Origin: Tumebacillus_A lipolyticus
GTDB lineage: Bacteria; Bacillota; Bacilli; Tumebacillales; Tumebacillaceae
Direction of reading: 5' to 3'
Length of the DNA stretch: 64,000 nucleotides
NCBI RefSeq assembly: GCF_042682745.1
Contig: NZ_JBHUIO010000009.1
Location: 1-64,000 of the forward strand
How positions within the stretch are numbered: position 1 is the stretch's first letter; every line of letters starts with the position of its first letter. Position numbers and translations under genes: made by a program. Below the pieces are notes generated by a model. That model was not told where the DNA came from, did no database searches, and saw nothing but the letters and a program-made list of their open reading frames with translations. This document shows positions 8,324 to 17,765 of this stretch, piece after piece.

Positions 8324-9469
8324 TCAACGCAATTTCAGCTTACCCGAGTGCAGGAGGTTGACGTCTACCTCGATCGGTCCGAGCATATCTTCTCTCACTT
8401 TGCTCTTCACTTGATGAAACGTGCGCTTCCATAGCTCATTTTGTTGGTGATACACATACCCTTCCCAACCCAGCACATCAATCCCTCGCTGGAGACCGTT
8501 CGTGAAGGTGGCGCGCACCTCTTCTGCTATTTTGCGATCCACCAGCGACTTCAAAGGAGTTTCCGAAATGTGATCCGCTTTCTCTCCCACGTAGATCCTT
8601 GCCTTGATTCGGTAGTGCAAGACCGGCTTGCCTCCCTGATCAGAAACGTGCGTGCGGACCGTGAGCTTCTCCACCGAGAGCACCGCCAGCACCTTCCCTT
8701 TTTCGTCGCGGATCAGCAAGGGCGAGCGCACCGTTTCGTTCGTCGTCCAGCGATATCCCTCGATTTCCTTGTCGGTCAGCACCCCGACGTATTTGGTCTG
8801 ATGTATGGCGAGCGCTCCTTTGATCTCAAGAAGCGGATGCGCCTTCTTCCCTTCTTTCCAAGAGCTGCGATTGATCGTGAGCATTGGCACGAGCAGCGTA
8901 TCGGCTGGGCTCCAATACCGCATGACAAAATCCTTCATCGTGATCGGTGGAATTTTGGAATGCTGCTGATAGATATCCATCGGTTCATGAAGAAGCGAGA
9001 GCAGCGGAGAGAGATTAAACAGAGGAGTCGCAGTCAGCAGTTCCTGCAGGTCCGCTTTCGTACCGTACACCCACGGCGTATAGCGAAACTCCCGAAAGCG
9101 ATTCACCGAATCGAGCAAAGAGGTCACGCCTTGCCTAAATGCTCTTTCTGACAGCACGATCACCGTCGTGTGGCTGAGCGACAAACGCTCCTGCGCGCTA
9201 TCGTATAGCTCGTTCATCGCCAGATCCACCGTGGCGCCATCCCCTTTTCCGATCCAGACCGGCATCTCTTGCTGTGGCTTTCCCGACTCCTGTTTGGCAA
9301 CCGTTGAAAAATCTAACAACTGCGCATAAACCCTGTACGTTCCCTGCTCATAATCCACGCCGAGCGCCGTCACATAATGAATATCCTGTACCACCTTCTG
9401 ATCCCAGCAGCCCGTCATCTGCAGCGAGAGCAGGATCACCAGCAGCAGACGCAAGACTGCTGCCCTCAT
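8324..9469 (-). CDS. gerAC: Spore germination lipoprotein, Ger(x)C family
   Basis: 381 residues beginning with a lipoprotein signal peptide ending in the lipobox MTGC, so the mature protein is anchored outside the inner spore membrane. The body matches the Ger(x)C family, with conserved YVTALGVDYEQGTYRVYAQLL near the N-terminus. It is the C subunit of a nutrient germinant receptor. Its ATG overlaps the end of the A-subunit gene by four bases, and it is the last of three genes in the operon. Confidence 0.93.
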   Translation of the reverse strand: MRAAVLRLLLVILLSLQMTGCWDQKVVQDIHYVTALGVDYEQGTYRVYAQLLDFSTVAKQESGKPQQEMPVWIGKGDGATVDLAMNELYDSAQERLSLSHTTVIVLSERAFRQGVTSLLDSVNRFREFRYTPWVYGTKADLQELLTATPLFNLSPLLSLLHEPMDIYQQHSKIPPITMKDFVMRYWSPADTLLVPMLTINRSSWKEGKKAHPLLEIKGALAIHQTKYVGVLTDKEIEGYRWTTNETVRSPLLIRDEKGKVLAVLSVEKLTVRTHVSDQGGKPVLHYRIKARIYVGEKADHISETPLKSLVDRKIAEEVRATFTNGLQRGIDVLGWEGYVYHQQNELWKRTFHQVKSKVREDMLGPIEVDVNLLHSGKLKLR

Positions 9470-10860
9470 CCTTTGTTGCCTCCTTTACGCTGTTGCTCCG
9501 AAACGAAGGCGGGATGGTCTTTCGCATAGCGGCGAGGCTTCTTTAACGCAGCGGAGATCAGCTGTTTCGGTTGGAGCGGCGCAAACGGCGATAAATACGG
9601 GACACCGTAGGAATGCAAGCAACAGAGATAGAGAATGATGCCAAAAACTGCAATAAAAAAGCCGAAGAACCCGACAAACGCCGCAAAGCCCATGACGATG
9701 AATCGCAACAGAGTGACCGTCCCGTTCAGCGATGGATTGACCAAAGTAAACGTGGCAACCGCTGAGAGAGCCGAGATGACGAGCATGCTCGGCGAGGTCA
9801 GACCTGCGCGAATCGCCGCATCGCCGACGATCAATCCACCGACGACAGCCACCGTTTGACCGATCACCGAAGGCAACCGCATCCCTGCCTCACGAAACAA
9901 CTCAAACATCAACTGCATGAAAAATGCCTCAAACACAGTGGACATTGGCAACCCAAGCCTGGAGAGAGTTACCGTTGCGAGCATGGGCATCGGCAATTGT
10001 TCAGGATGATATGCAGCTAGCGCGATCCAAAAGCCTGGCACAAAGATTGACATCGCAAGCCCGACATATCGCAAAAAGCGCCCTAGTGCGGCAATGAAAT
10101 ACGGATTGTACTCATCCTCTGGCGATTTCAATTGCAGCGCCAGCGTTGCCGGCGCGATGACACCGCTCGGCACTCCATCCATCATCACGATAAAACGGCC
10201 ATTGGCGAGACAAAACATGGCATAGTCAGGACGCGTTGTCGTTTCCACCAACGGGAACCACGACTCAGAATAACCGCCCAACGCCTCTTCCAAGAATCCG
10301 ATCGAGCTCACATCGGTCCGAATCGCGATGAGCCTCTTGCGCGCTTCCTCGATGATTTCCGGCTTGGCAAGGTTTTTCATGTACAGCAAAGCGACCTCCG
10401 TTTGCGAGAGATCGCCGATCGTCATCTTTTCACAGCACAGCTTGTTGGTGCGCAATCGCTTGCGAACCAGTGCAACATTGGTGGTCAGGTCCTCTGTGAA
10501 CCCGTCTTTCGCTCCCTTGATCGTCACTTCCATGTTCGACTCTTCAGGTTGACGCTTCGGTGGGTTAGAAATGTCCAGCGCATAGAGCGCACCATCGTCA
10601 CAGATCAAAAGCTGGCCGGCAAACACTCGTTTGATCGCTTGCTCCGCCCTGTCATCCCCATTTAACAAAATGAGGTTCAGCGCCTGAAAATGATGCTCGA
10701 TGCGCGGCAGAACGAACTCGTGCAGCTGTTGGCTGTCCAGCAGCCCGGTGCAATAGAGGAGGAGAACACTTCGCTCTCCCGTCGGAAAGCGAACGGATAC
10801 CACATCATCACAATCTTTGAATATGTTGAGCAACATGGTCTCATGATCTCTCACGCTCAT
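9466..10860 (-). CDS. gerAA: Spore germination receptor subunit A (GerAA family)
   Basis: 464 residues: a soluble N-terminal domain (about 1-230, including the NVALVRKRLRT and GDLSQTEVALLYM segments seen in GerAA proteins), then a C-terminal membrane part with about five helices from about residue 265, and a basic tail. Together with the B and C subunits it forms an inner-membrane receptor that senses nutrients and triggers spore germination. It overlaps gerAB by 20 bases and gerAC by four, so the three genes are translationally coupled. Confidence 0.93.
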   Translation of the reverse strand: MSVRDHETMLLNIFKDCDDVVSVRFPTGERSVLLLYCTGLLDSQQLHEFVLPRIEHHFQALNLILLNGDDRAEQAIKRVFAGQLLICDDGALYALDISNPPKRQPEESNMEVTIKGAKDGFTEDLTTNVALVRKRLRTNKLCCEKMTIGDLSQTEVALLYMKNLAKPEIIEEARKRLIAIRTDVSSIGFLEEALGGYSESWFPLVETTTRPDYAMFCLANGRFIVMMDGVPSGVIAPATLALQLKSPEDEYNPYFIAALGRFLRYVGLAMSIFVPGFWIALAAYHPEQLPMPMLATVTLSRLGLPMSTVFEAFFMQLMFELFREAGMRLPSVIGQTVAVVGGLIVGDAAIRAGLTSPSMLVISALSAVATFTLVNPSLNGTVTLLRFIVMGFAAFVGFFGFFIAVFGIILYLCCLHSYGVPYLSPFAPLQPKQLISAALKKPRRYAKDHPAFVSEQQRKGGNKG

Positions 10861-11947
10861 TCGCTCCTTCGATCTTTCTCGGAAGAAATGTCAGTCCACA
10901 AACAACCAGCGATGCTACGCCCAGCGTCGTAACCACGATTGGAAAATAGAAGGTAGCCAGCCCTTCAAAAAACCGGATGTCGCTCAGTGGAATCAGGGCA
11001 CAGACGATCAGCAGGACGGTGACTCCAAGCAACCAATAGGTTCGGAGCTTCTGGCGGCGGACACCTAGCAGCTCGATCGTCAGAAAATTGAGGAGCGAGA
11101 TGCGGATGAACGAGCCGGACAACCACTGATAGATAGACATGAAGTCGAGATGTTCCACCTGTTTCCCAACGCGGACGAGGCGCCATTGCTCATAGGCGGG
11201 ATAGCGCTGTCTAGTCGCTTCGGTCGGGCCAAACTCGGAGATCGCCCCCATCAGCGGACCGAGCGTCAAAATCAAAAAGACAAGAATCAGCAAGAGCAGG
11301 TGCATCCATTTGATTTTCGTTTGAACATGATGCTGGAACAGGTTGAGCAAGAAAAGTTCGATGAATCCGCCGATCACAAACGGAATCCCCCGCCATACCG
11401 GTCCAAAGCCATTTTCGAGGATCGGCGTCACCATGCCATAGTGTTTGTTGGGAAGATTGGCCGTCATGACGAACAGCCCCAAGAGGATGACCAGCGGAGC
11501 GATAATACCTGCCGAGAACGCGATCGCCTGAATGCCGATTCGAGAAGCCCAGAAACACAGACCTGCGAGCATGATCACAACGACAAGCGGAGGGGTGAAA
11601 GGAAGATAGGACGTCACAGTCCAAGTCACCGTATCTTTAACTGTGACCGCATTGATGGCGAACAGGCAGATCACAAGCGGAATGGTGATCAGATAGCTCA
11701 CCGTCCGACCATACCGCTTCCTCAACCAATCGGGCAGCATCTGTTGGTCGGTTCGTCGCGCGATCAGATAGACCACCGGACTCCATAGAAGGATGATGCC
11801 GGTCCCCCCCAGCACGCTCAGCCACGAATCACGGCCGCTCTCGCTCAGCAGGACCGGGATCAAGATCACATGGTTCAGCAACCCCACCATCAGGATCATC
11901 ATCAACGAAACGTTGAGCATCCTAAGTCCTTTTACCTGTTGTTCCAA
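10841..11947 (-). CDS. gerAB: Spore germination receptor subunit B, APC-type permease (GerAB family)
   Basis: About 368 residues with roughly ten membrane helices, as in the GerAB/GerB amino-acid permease-like family, which binds the germinant. I prefer TTG 11947 as start because GGAGGT lies nine bases upstream; ATG 11980 is in frame but has only a weak ribosome binding site. It is the first gene of the operon, so the order is B-A-C rather than the more common A-B-C. The overlap with gerAA is 20 bases. The nutrient recognised cannot be read from the sequence. Confidence 0.88.
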   Translation of the reverse strand: MEQQVKGLRMLNVSLMMILMVGLLNHVILIPVLLSESGRDSWLSVLGGTGIILLWSPVVYLIARRTDQQMLPDWLRKRYGRTVSYLITIPLVICLFAINAVTVKDTVTWTVTSYLPFTPPLVVVIMLAGLCFWASRIGIQAIAFSAGIIAPLVILLGLFVMTANLPNKHYGMVTPILENGFGPVWRGIPFVIGGFIELFLLNLFQHHVQTKIKWMHLLLLILVFLILTLGPLMGAISEFGPTEATRQRYPAYEQWRLVRVGKQVEHLDFMSIYQWLSGSFIRISLLNFLTIELLGVRRQKLRTYWLLGVTVLLIVCALIPLSDIRFFEGLATFYFPIVVTTLGVASLVVCGLTFLPRKIEGANERERS

Positions 11948-12145
11948 GTCTGTATGACCTCCGTCATGAGGATTACGCATTCATATTTTTCCCAGACATT
12001 CCATATCGATGCGCGTGTGCCGTCGACATTCGCAAAAGCCCCGTCGTGACCCGCCGACCAGTTCCCAAAACTTCGTACAAATTGAAAAGTCCCACCATTC
12101 GCGAAATCATGTGTCCTGTTTTTTGCCCTCCATTTTTGCCAATAG

Positions 12146-12170
12146 AAAAAGCACCCGAGTTGGGTGCTCT
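12146..12170 (-). terminator. Intrinsic terminator after the small secreted protein gene
   Basis: GCACCC and GGGTGC around a 5-base loop, flanked by AAGAG and a run of five T on the minus strand, just after the stop at 12187. Confidence 0.8.
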
Positions 12171-12186
12171 TGAATGACAACATCTC

Positions 12187-12447
12187 TTAGCAGTCGCTGT
12201 AGGTTGCTTTCCAGTAAGTAGAATGCACAGTGAAATATTGCAGTCGCAGGGTTCCGCCACCATATGGCATCGTGTTCGGGACGTAATCCCACTCATCAAA
12301 ATAAAGTGTGTATGTTTTGGTCGTGCATTCGGTTGAAATACTTTTCCCTGTTACATCCGTTTGCGCAGGAGTAGCAGCAGCAGTTGAGACCATAAAGCAA
12401 GTTGCCGAGAGTGCGGTTGCAAGAGCAAGTGCGACCTTCTTTTTCAT
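12187..12447 (-). CDS. Small secreted protein of unknown function
   Basis: 86 residues starting MKKKVALALATALSATC, a classic signal peptide ending near STAAATPA, so the mature product is about 60 residues. The mature part has two Cys (one is the last residue) and many Tyr, Trp and Thr. ATG 12447 has GGAGGT seven bases upstream; a TTG two codons earlier is too close to it. No family is recognised. A divergent gene at 12707 encodes a protein of the same design (signal peptide, short mature part, Cys near the C-terminus), suggesting a paralogous pair. A role as peptide bacteriocin, inhibitor or surface factor cannot be decided. Confidence 0.75.
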   Translation of the reverse strand: MKKKVALALATALSATCFMVSTAAATPAQTDVTGKSISTECTTKTYTLYFDEWDYVPNTMPYGGGTLRLQYFTVHSTYWKATYSDC

Positions 12448-12706
12448 TTTCAAAACCTCCAGTTCATTTATATGTTCAAATATATCTTATCAATAAATAT
12501 GTTACTGTGTTTTCTTACTCTTTCATGATGGCAAAGAATAGGCTCATTTTTACATGGTTCTGCAGTCTAAACGCCTGACTCTTATTCATTTATGAATATC
12601 TGCCCTGATCATCGAGCTACATAATCACAATCGTATTGCACACCTTCACGCACGTTGATTCAAAACTATATATAATATAATAAAAATCATTACAGGAGGT
12701 ATTGAG

Positions 12707-12961
12707 GTGAAAAAACTGGTCACAGGTGCTGTGGCGGTCGCACTCGCTTCAGTAACACTCGCCACATCATCGGCAGGTGCAGTGTCGATGACAGATGTAT
12801 CTCCTCAATCACCACCTCAGAATTTCTGCGAAGAATCGCTCCTTTACTTTGAGTCCAGTCCGCCCTATTCGGTTGAGTATGCGGATAAGACTTGGATACT
12901 GGTTCCAGACCGCGCTCCCGAATTTGGCTACTGGCTCTATCGAGACGCTGCCTGCTATTAG
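12707..12961 (+). CDS. Small secreted protein of unknown function, companion of the 12187 gene
   Basis: 84 residues with signal peptide MKKLVTGAVAVALASVTLA and likely cleavage after SAGA. The mature part of about 58 residues has two Cys (NFCEES and the penultimate residue) and is rich in Tyr, Pro and acidic residues. The start is GTG with AGGAGGT six bases upstream. An AT-rich stretch with TATAAT-like sequence at 12670-12675 may hold its promoter. It shares architecture, though little obvious sequence, with the divergent gene at 12187-12447. Function unknown. Confidence 0.75.
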   Translation: MKKLVTGAVAVALASVTLATSSAGAVSMTDVSPQSPPQNFCEESLLYFESSPPYSVEYADKTWILVPDRAPEFGYWLYRDAACY

Positions 12962-13032
12962 AAATATCTGAAACGATCCACCTTGTTTCGTTCGAAGAAG
13001 CTAAAAGTCGAGAATTTTAGGAATATAAAACA

Positions 13033-13076
13033 AAAGACCGCCTGCCTCGATCCTCACGATCAGCAAGCGGTCTTTT
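13033..13076. terminator. Bidirectional intrinsic terminator
   Basis: AAAAGACCGC pairs with GCGGTCTTTT around a 23-base loop that may itself be structured. It lies after the secreted-protein gene and about 170 bases beyond the end of the trp operon, so it can close both. Confidence 0.8.
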
Positions 13077-13244
13077 CATCATGTGTTGCTTCTGGTATCA
13101 AACCCTAGTAGCAAACGGAGGACTGCTGGTCGCGAGGCAGCCGACAGAAGCACCTCACCGATCACCACGTCCGTTGGCAAAATGCCAGGGCCGTTTCTTC
13201 AACCATCGCCGCTTTTACCCATCGTCCCCCTAACCGTCGATTCC

Positions 13245-14081
13245 CTATGTGCTCTGCTTATGCGGATACAGAGGTGCTTTCAAGGAGGCTGCAAACTCGA
13301 TCAACTCTCGCTTCCGCTCCTCGACGCCCACCGCATCGCCCGCTGCCAACGCATCGGCGATGGCAGCCGACCGTTGGACGATCGCAGAGCCTACGACCAC
13401 GCCGTCTGCAAATTGACCGATGGTAGCAGCCTGCTCCGGCTTGCCCACGCCAAAGCCGACCACGACGGGCAGAGACGTCTGCGCCTGCACGCTGGCCACA
13501 AATTCGGCCAATCCATCGCTCAGCGACTCGCGGACACCGGTGACACCAAGCGCGGCGACACAATAGATAAAACCTTGTCCTGCCGCCGCGATCTTGGTGA
13601 TTCGCTCCTGAGAGGTGGTCGAGACGAGCGGAATGAGATCGACGCCTGTCGCGCGGCCACAAGCGAGCGCCTCTTCACTTTCCTCCAAGGGCAGGTCTGG
13701 GATGATCACCCCGTTTGCGCCCGCCTCTTTCGCCGCTTGGAAAAACGAGCTGACACCCCACTGGAAGACCGGGTTGGCGTAGGTGAAGAGGACGAGCGAA
13801 GCGCCTACCTTCGGACGCACGCGGCGCACCAGTTCGAACACATCGGGCATGCGCGTGCCGTTGCGCAACGCGCGGAGTGAGCCCGCCTGAATCGTCGGGC
13901 CGTCTGCCAACGGATCGCTATACGGAACCCCGATCTCGATGATGTCCGCCCCTGCTCGGTCGAGTTCGACGATCAGCTCTTCGGTGATCGCAATGCTCGG
14001 GTCACCCGCTGTCAGAAACGGAATGAACGCTTTTTCCCCCGTCTGTTTCAATCGAGAAAACGTGTCGGCGATGCGCGTCAT
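13245..14081 (-). CDS. trpA: Tryptophan synthase alpha subunit
   Basis: 278 residues of a TIM-barrel enzyme that cleaves indole-3-glycerol phosphate to indole, which is channelled to TrpB. The catalytic Glu (DIIEIGVPYSDPLADGP) and Asp in this same block, and the phosphate-binding GFGVGKPEQ segment, are intact. The start overlaps the trpB stop by four bases. Last gene of trpDCFBA, closed by the terminator at 13033-13076. Confidence 0.97.
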   Translation of the reverse strand: MTRIADTFSRLKQTGEKAFIPFLTAGDPSIAITEELIVELDRAGADIIEIGVPYSDPLADGPTIQAGSLRALRNGTRMPDVFELVRRVRPKVGASLVLFTYANPVFQWGVSSFFQAAKEAGANGVIIPDLPLEESEEALACGRATGVDLIPLVSTTSQERITKIAAAGQGFIYCVAALGVTGVRESLSDGLAEFVASVQAQTSLPVVVGFGVGKPEQAATIGQFADGVVVGSAIVQRSAAIADALAAGDAVGVEERKRELIEFAASLKAPLYPHKQST

Positions 14082-15277
14082 GCTTCAATCCCTCCTAACA
14101 TCTGCGCCACCTGTTGCACATCTTTATCCCCGCGCCCGGAGAGCGAGATGACGAGCAGATGGTCGCTTGGCAACTGCGGCGCCAGTTTGATCGCCTGAGC
14201 GATCGCATGGGAAGATTCGAGCGCTGGAATGATGCCTTCGACGCGAGACAGCAGTTGAAACGCGTCGAGCGCCTCTTGATCGGTGATCGGCAGGTAGGTC
14301 GCACGCCCCGTGTCGGCGAGATGCGCATGTTCTGGCCCGATGCCCGGATAATCAAGACCGGCGGAGATCGAGTGTGCCGGTTGAACTTGGCCATACTCAT
14401 CTTGCAACAGGTAGGTCAGCGAGCCGTGAATGATGCCGGCGCGCCCTTTGGTGATCGTCGCCGCATGCCGGTCGGTGTCCACGCCTTCACCAGCCGCCTC
14501 CACGCCGATCAAGCGCACGCTCTCCTCCTGCAAAAACGGATAAAAGATCCCCATCGCGTTTGAACCCCCGCCGACACAAGCGATGATCGTATCGGGCAGA
14601 CGCCCTTCTTCCGCCAGGATCTGCTCGCGAACCTCATCGCCGATAATGCGCTGAAAGTCGCGCACCATCATCGGATAGGGATGGGGACCGACCACCGAGC
14701 CGATGATATAAAACGTGTCTTCCACATGTTCGACCCAGTGGCGAATCGCTTCGTTGGTCGCATCTTTCAGCGTGCGGGTGCCCGACTTGGCCGGGATCAC
14801 CTCCGCCCCCAGCAACCGCATGCGAAACACATTGAGCTTTTGCCGCTCCATATCCTCTTCGCCCATGAACACGGTGCAGGCGAGTCCGAGCAGGGCGGAG
14901 ACGGTCGCCGTCGCCACGCCGTGCTGACCTGCTCCGGTCTCGGCGATCACCCGCTTTTTCCCCGTCTTCTTCGCGAGCAGCCCATGCGCGAGGCAGTTGT
15001 TGATCTTGTGCGCACCCGTGTGGTTAAGATCTTCCCGCTTCAGGTAGATCTTCGCTCCGCCGAGATGTTGGGTCAGATTTTCCGCATAGTAAAGCGATGT
15101 TGGGCGACCCGAATACTTGTGCAGATAGGAGCTCAACTCGCGCTTGAAGTCAGGATCGTTTTTGTAGTGAGAAAAATCGCGCTCCAACTGCTGCAAAGCG
15201 TTCATCAGCGTCTCTGGAACGAACTTCCCACCAAACTTGCCAAACCGTCCTCTGATGTCTGGATTGATCGAAGTCAT
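14078..15277 (-). CDS. trpB: Tryptophan synthase beta subunit
   Basis: 399 residues, the PLP enzyme condensing indole with serine. The PLP lysine is in HTGAHKINN, the phosphate-binding loop is GGGSNAMG, and HGSLTYLLQDEYGQ matches the TrpB1 class that pairs with TrpA. Overlaps trpF by four bases upstream and trpA by four downstream. Confidence 0.97.
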   Translation of the reverse strand: MTSINPDIRGRFGKFGGKFVPETLMNALQQLERDFSHYKNDPDFKRELSSYLHKYSGRPTSLYYAENLTQHLGGAKIYLKREDLNHTGAHKINNCLAHGLLAKKTGKKRVIAETGAGQHGVATATVSALLGLACTVFMGEEDMERQKLNVFRMRLLGAEVIPAKSGTRTLKDATNEAIRHWVEHVEDTFYIIGSVVGPHPYPMMVRDFQRIIGDEVREQILAEEGRLPDTIIACVGGGSNAMGIFYPFLQEESVRLIGVEAAGEGVDTDRHAATITKGRAGIIHGSLTYLLQDEYGQVQPAHSISAGLDYPGIGPEHAHLADTGRATYLPITDQEALDAFQLLSRVEGIIPALESSHAIAQAIKLAPQLPSDHLLVISLSGRGDKDVQQVAQMLGGIEA

Positions 15278-15897
15278 CGTTGTTCCCTCACTCTCTGTAC
15301 AAAAGATGCGATCTTTTCTGGGTCTTTGACACCGACCGTCTCCACGCCGGATGACACGTCAACTCCGTCCGGGCGATACGTTTGAATCAGTTCCAAAACG
15401 TTGTCCGTGTGCAACCCACCTGCCACAAACAGCGGAGTCGCTTCTGCGTAGGAGCGCAACCGCGGAATCTCTTCCCAAGCGAACGAACGTCCGCTTCCGC
15501 CCCGCTCATTGTCGAGCAGGAGCGCGTCGATCTTGCCGACATAGGCGCCAAGCGCTTCGTCCCGCTCGTCACCACAGACGCTCCAAGACTTCCAGACGGC
15601 AAGCCCCGTCGTCGCTTGCAACTGCTGGCAAAACTCCGGGGTCTGATCCCCGTGCAGCTGCAAGACGTTCAATCCGGCCACCTCGGCGATCCGCCTGATC
15701 TCGTCTGCCGTCTCGTCGACAAACACGCCGACTCGTTGCGCAGCGGCTGGTAAGCCCGCCGCCAGCTCGCTCGCCAGCTCTGGCGTCACCTGCCGCTTGC
15801 TCGGCGCAAAGACGAAGCCGACATATCGGACAGCCAAGCGGCTCAATTGGTCGATCGTCTCATGCAACTGCACCCCGCACACTTTCACCTCGATCAT
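15274..15897 (-). CDS. trpF: Phosphoribosylanthranilate isomerase
   Basis: 207 residues, the small TIM-barrel isomerase of tryptophan synthesis. The catalytic Cys is in EVKVCGVQ and the general-acid Asp follows in the HGDQTPEF region, with the phosphate-binding GVDVSSGVET near the end. Four-base overlaps on both sides indicate tight translational coupling. Confidence 0.95.
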   Translation of the reverse strand: MIEVKVCGVQLHETIDQLSRLAVRYVGFVFAPSKRQVTPELASELAAGLPAAAQRVGVFVDETADEIRRIAEVAGLNVLQLHGDQTPEFCQQLQATTGLAVWKSWSVCGDERDEALGAYVGKIDALLLDNERGGSGRSFAWEEIPRLRSYAEATPLFVAGGLHTDNVLELIQTYRPDGVDVSSGVETVGVKDPEKIASFVQRVREQR

Positions 15898-16694
15898 CTG
15901 CTCACCTCGCTCGGCGCCCGCCCGAGCAGCCGGTCGACCGCAGGTGCGATCTGCGGGTCGCGCATCAGCGTTTCGCCGACGAGGATCGCCGCCGCCCCTG
16001 CCGACTTGACTTGCAACACATCCTCATAGGTGACGATGCCGCTCTCGCTGACGAGCAGCGTGCCTGCGGGCACCTGTGCAGCCAAGCGAGCGGTCGTGCC
16101 GAGGTCGACCGAAAAGTCGCGCAGATCGCGATTGTTGATGCCGATCAATGTAGCGCCTGCCGTAAGCGCTCGCCCAAGCTCCGCCTCATCGTGCACTTCG
16201 GTCAGCACATCGAGATCGAGCGACCGCGCCAAGTCCAAATATTCCCGCATCTGGTCGGTCGAAAGGATCGCAGCGATCAGCAGGATGCAATCGGCGCCGA
16301 GCAGACGCGCTTCGTAAATCTGCTTCTCATCGATGAGAAAGTCTTTGCGCAACAAGGGCAGCTCCACCGTTTCCCGCACCGAACGCAGGTAGTCAGCATG
16401 ACCTTGAAAAAATTGTTTGTCGGTCAGCACAGACAGGCAGCTCGCGCCCGACTTTGCATAGAGGGAAGCGATTTTTGCTGGGTCGAAGTCGGCGCGGATG
16501 ATCCCTTTGGAGGGGGACGCTTTTTTGACTTCTGCGATCAGCGCGATCGGGGAGTCGGCGCTGCGAAGCGCTTTTTCAAAACCTCGCGTCTCCGGCAGTG
16601 CTGCGATCTCCGCTTCGGCTTTCGTTCGGGAAAACGAACGCGCCAATTCGGCCACTTCTTCCCGCTTCACAGCGACGATCTTGTCGAGAATCAT
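15894..16694 (-). CDS. trpC: Indole-3-glycerol phosphate synthase
   Basis: 266 residues. The conserved EVKKASPSKG segment with its catalytic Lys and the C-terminal VSESGI and GETLMR blocks are present. Its ATG follows the trpD stop with no gap. It converts carboxyphenylamino-deoxyribulose phosphate to indole-3-glycerol phosphate. Confidence 0.96.
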   Translation of the reverse strand: MILDKIVAVKREEVAELARSFSRTKAEAEIAALPETRGFEKALRSADSPIALIAEVKKASPSKGIIRADFDPAKIASLYAKSGASCLSVLTDKQFFQGHADYLRSVRETVELPLLRKDFLIDEKQIYEARLLGADCILLIAAILSTDQMREYLDLARSLDLDVLTEVHDEAELGRALTAGATLIGINNRDLRDFSVDLGTTARLAAQVPAGTLLVSESGIVTYEDVLQVKSAGAAAILVGETLMRDPQIAPAVDRLLGRAPSEVSR

Positions 16695-17732
16695 CTACGC
16701 CAACTCCCTTTCTGCACCCATGCTTTTTGACGCTTGCACCAGCAGGTGCAACCGATCGAGCGCCCGACCGCTGTCGATCGCTTCCTGCGCCAGCTGCACA
16801 CCTTGCTCGATCGAATGGGCCATGCCTGCCACATAGAGCGTCGCTGCCGCATTCAGCACCGCGATATCGCGGGCGCCTCCCCGCTTCCCCTGCAAAATCT
16901 GCAACAAGATCGCGGCGTTCTCCTGCGCGTCACCGCCGCGAATCTCCTCGATCGAGCAGCGTGCCAAGCCGACCTCTTCCGGCGTCAGCGCAAACACGCG
17001 CACCACCTTGCCCTGCCGAACCTCGGCGATCTTGCTCGCGCCGGTGACGGTGATCTCGTCGAGCCCATCCTCACCATGCACGACCAAAGCGTGCTCTGCG
17101 CCGAGGTCAGCCAGCGCATAGGCCATCTTCTCCACAAGGTCTGCGCCAAACGTTCCGATCACCTGTCGCTTCGTTCCTGCCGGGTTGGTCAGCGGGCCGA
17201 GCACGTTGAACACCGTGCGAAATCCGAGCTCTCGGCGCGGGCCGATCGCATGTTTCATCGCCGGATGGTACAGCTGCGCGAACAGAAAGACCAACCCCAC
17301 CTGCTCCAAACAAGCGGCCGCCTGCTCCGGCAGCAGGTCGATGCTGACGCCGAGCGCCTGCAAAACGTCGGCGCTCCCCGAGCGGGAGGAAACGGATCGA
17401 TTGCCATGCTTGGCGATCTTCACCCCTGCTGCTGACGCAATAAACGATGCGGTGGTCGAGATGTTAAACGTTTCCGCACCGTCCCCGCCTGTGCCGCACG
17501 TATCGACCAGCCCGGTCAAGCCGGATGGAACGGGCGTCACAAACGAGCGCATCGCCGCAGCAAAACCGGTGATCTCCTCGACCGTCTCACCGCGCATGCG
17601 CAGCGCGGTCAAGAGCGCTGCGATCTGTGAGCCGGTCGCCTCTCCCGCCATGATCTGCCGCATCGTCGTCTCTGCCAACTCCCTATCTAACGTGTTGCCT
17701 CCGATCACCGTTTGAAGTGCACGTTTGATCAT
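16695..17732 (-). CDS. trpD: Anthranilate phosphoribosyltransferase
   Basis: 345 residues; the PRPP-binding motif GTGGDGAETFNIST and the KHGNRSVSSRSGSAD block are intact. It transfers phosphoribose to anthranilate. It is the first structural gene after the trp leader, so anthranilate synthase (trpE, trpG) must be encoded elsewhere. Its ribosome binding site is embedded in a row of seven NAG triplets, which suggests that TRAP can block its translation. Confidence 0.96.
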   Translation of the reverse strand: MIKRALQTVIGGNTLDRELAETTMRQIMAGEATGSQIAALLTALRMRGETVEEITGFAAAMRSFVTPVPSGLTGLVDTCGTGGDGAETFNISTTASFIASAAGVKIAKHGNRSVSSRSGSADVLQALGVSIDLLPEQAAACLEQVGLVFLFAQLYHPAMKHAIGPRRELGFRTVFNVLGPLTNPAGTKRQVIGTFGADLVEKMAYALADLGAEHALVVHGEDGLDEITVTGASKIAEVRQGKVVRVFALTPEEVGLARCSIEEIRGGDAQENAAILLQILQGKRGGARDIAVLNAAATLYVAGMAHSIEQGVQLAQEAIDSGRALDRLHLLVQASKSMGAERELA

Positions 17733-17765
17733 CTACACTCACTCCTCTCAAGCTCATCTCTGCTC
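17733..17765 (-). promoter_or_regulatory. Putative TRAP binding site over the trpD ribosome binding site
   Basis: On the minus strand seven GAG/TAG triplets with spacers of 2, 2, 3, 2, 1 and 2 bases run directly into the trpD ATG. The GAGAGGAG that serves as Shine-Dalgarno is part of the array. (G/U)AG triplets spaced by 2-3 bases are the known target of the tryptophan-activated protein TRAP (MtrB), which represses translation at such sites in Bacillus. Confidence 0.7.
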
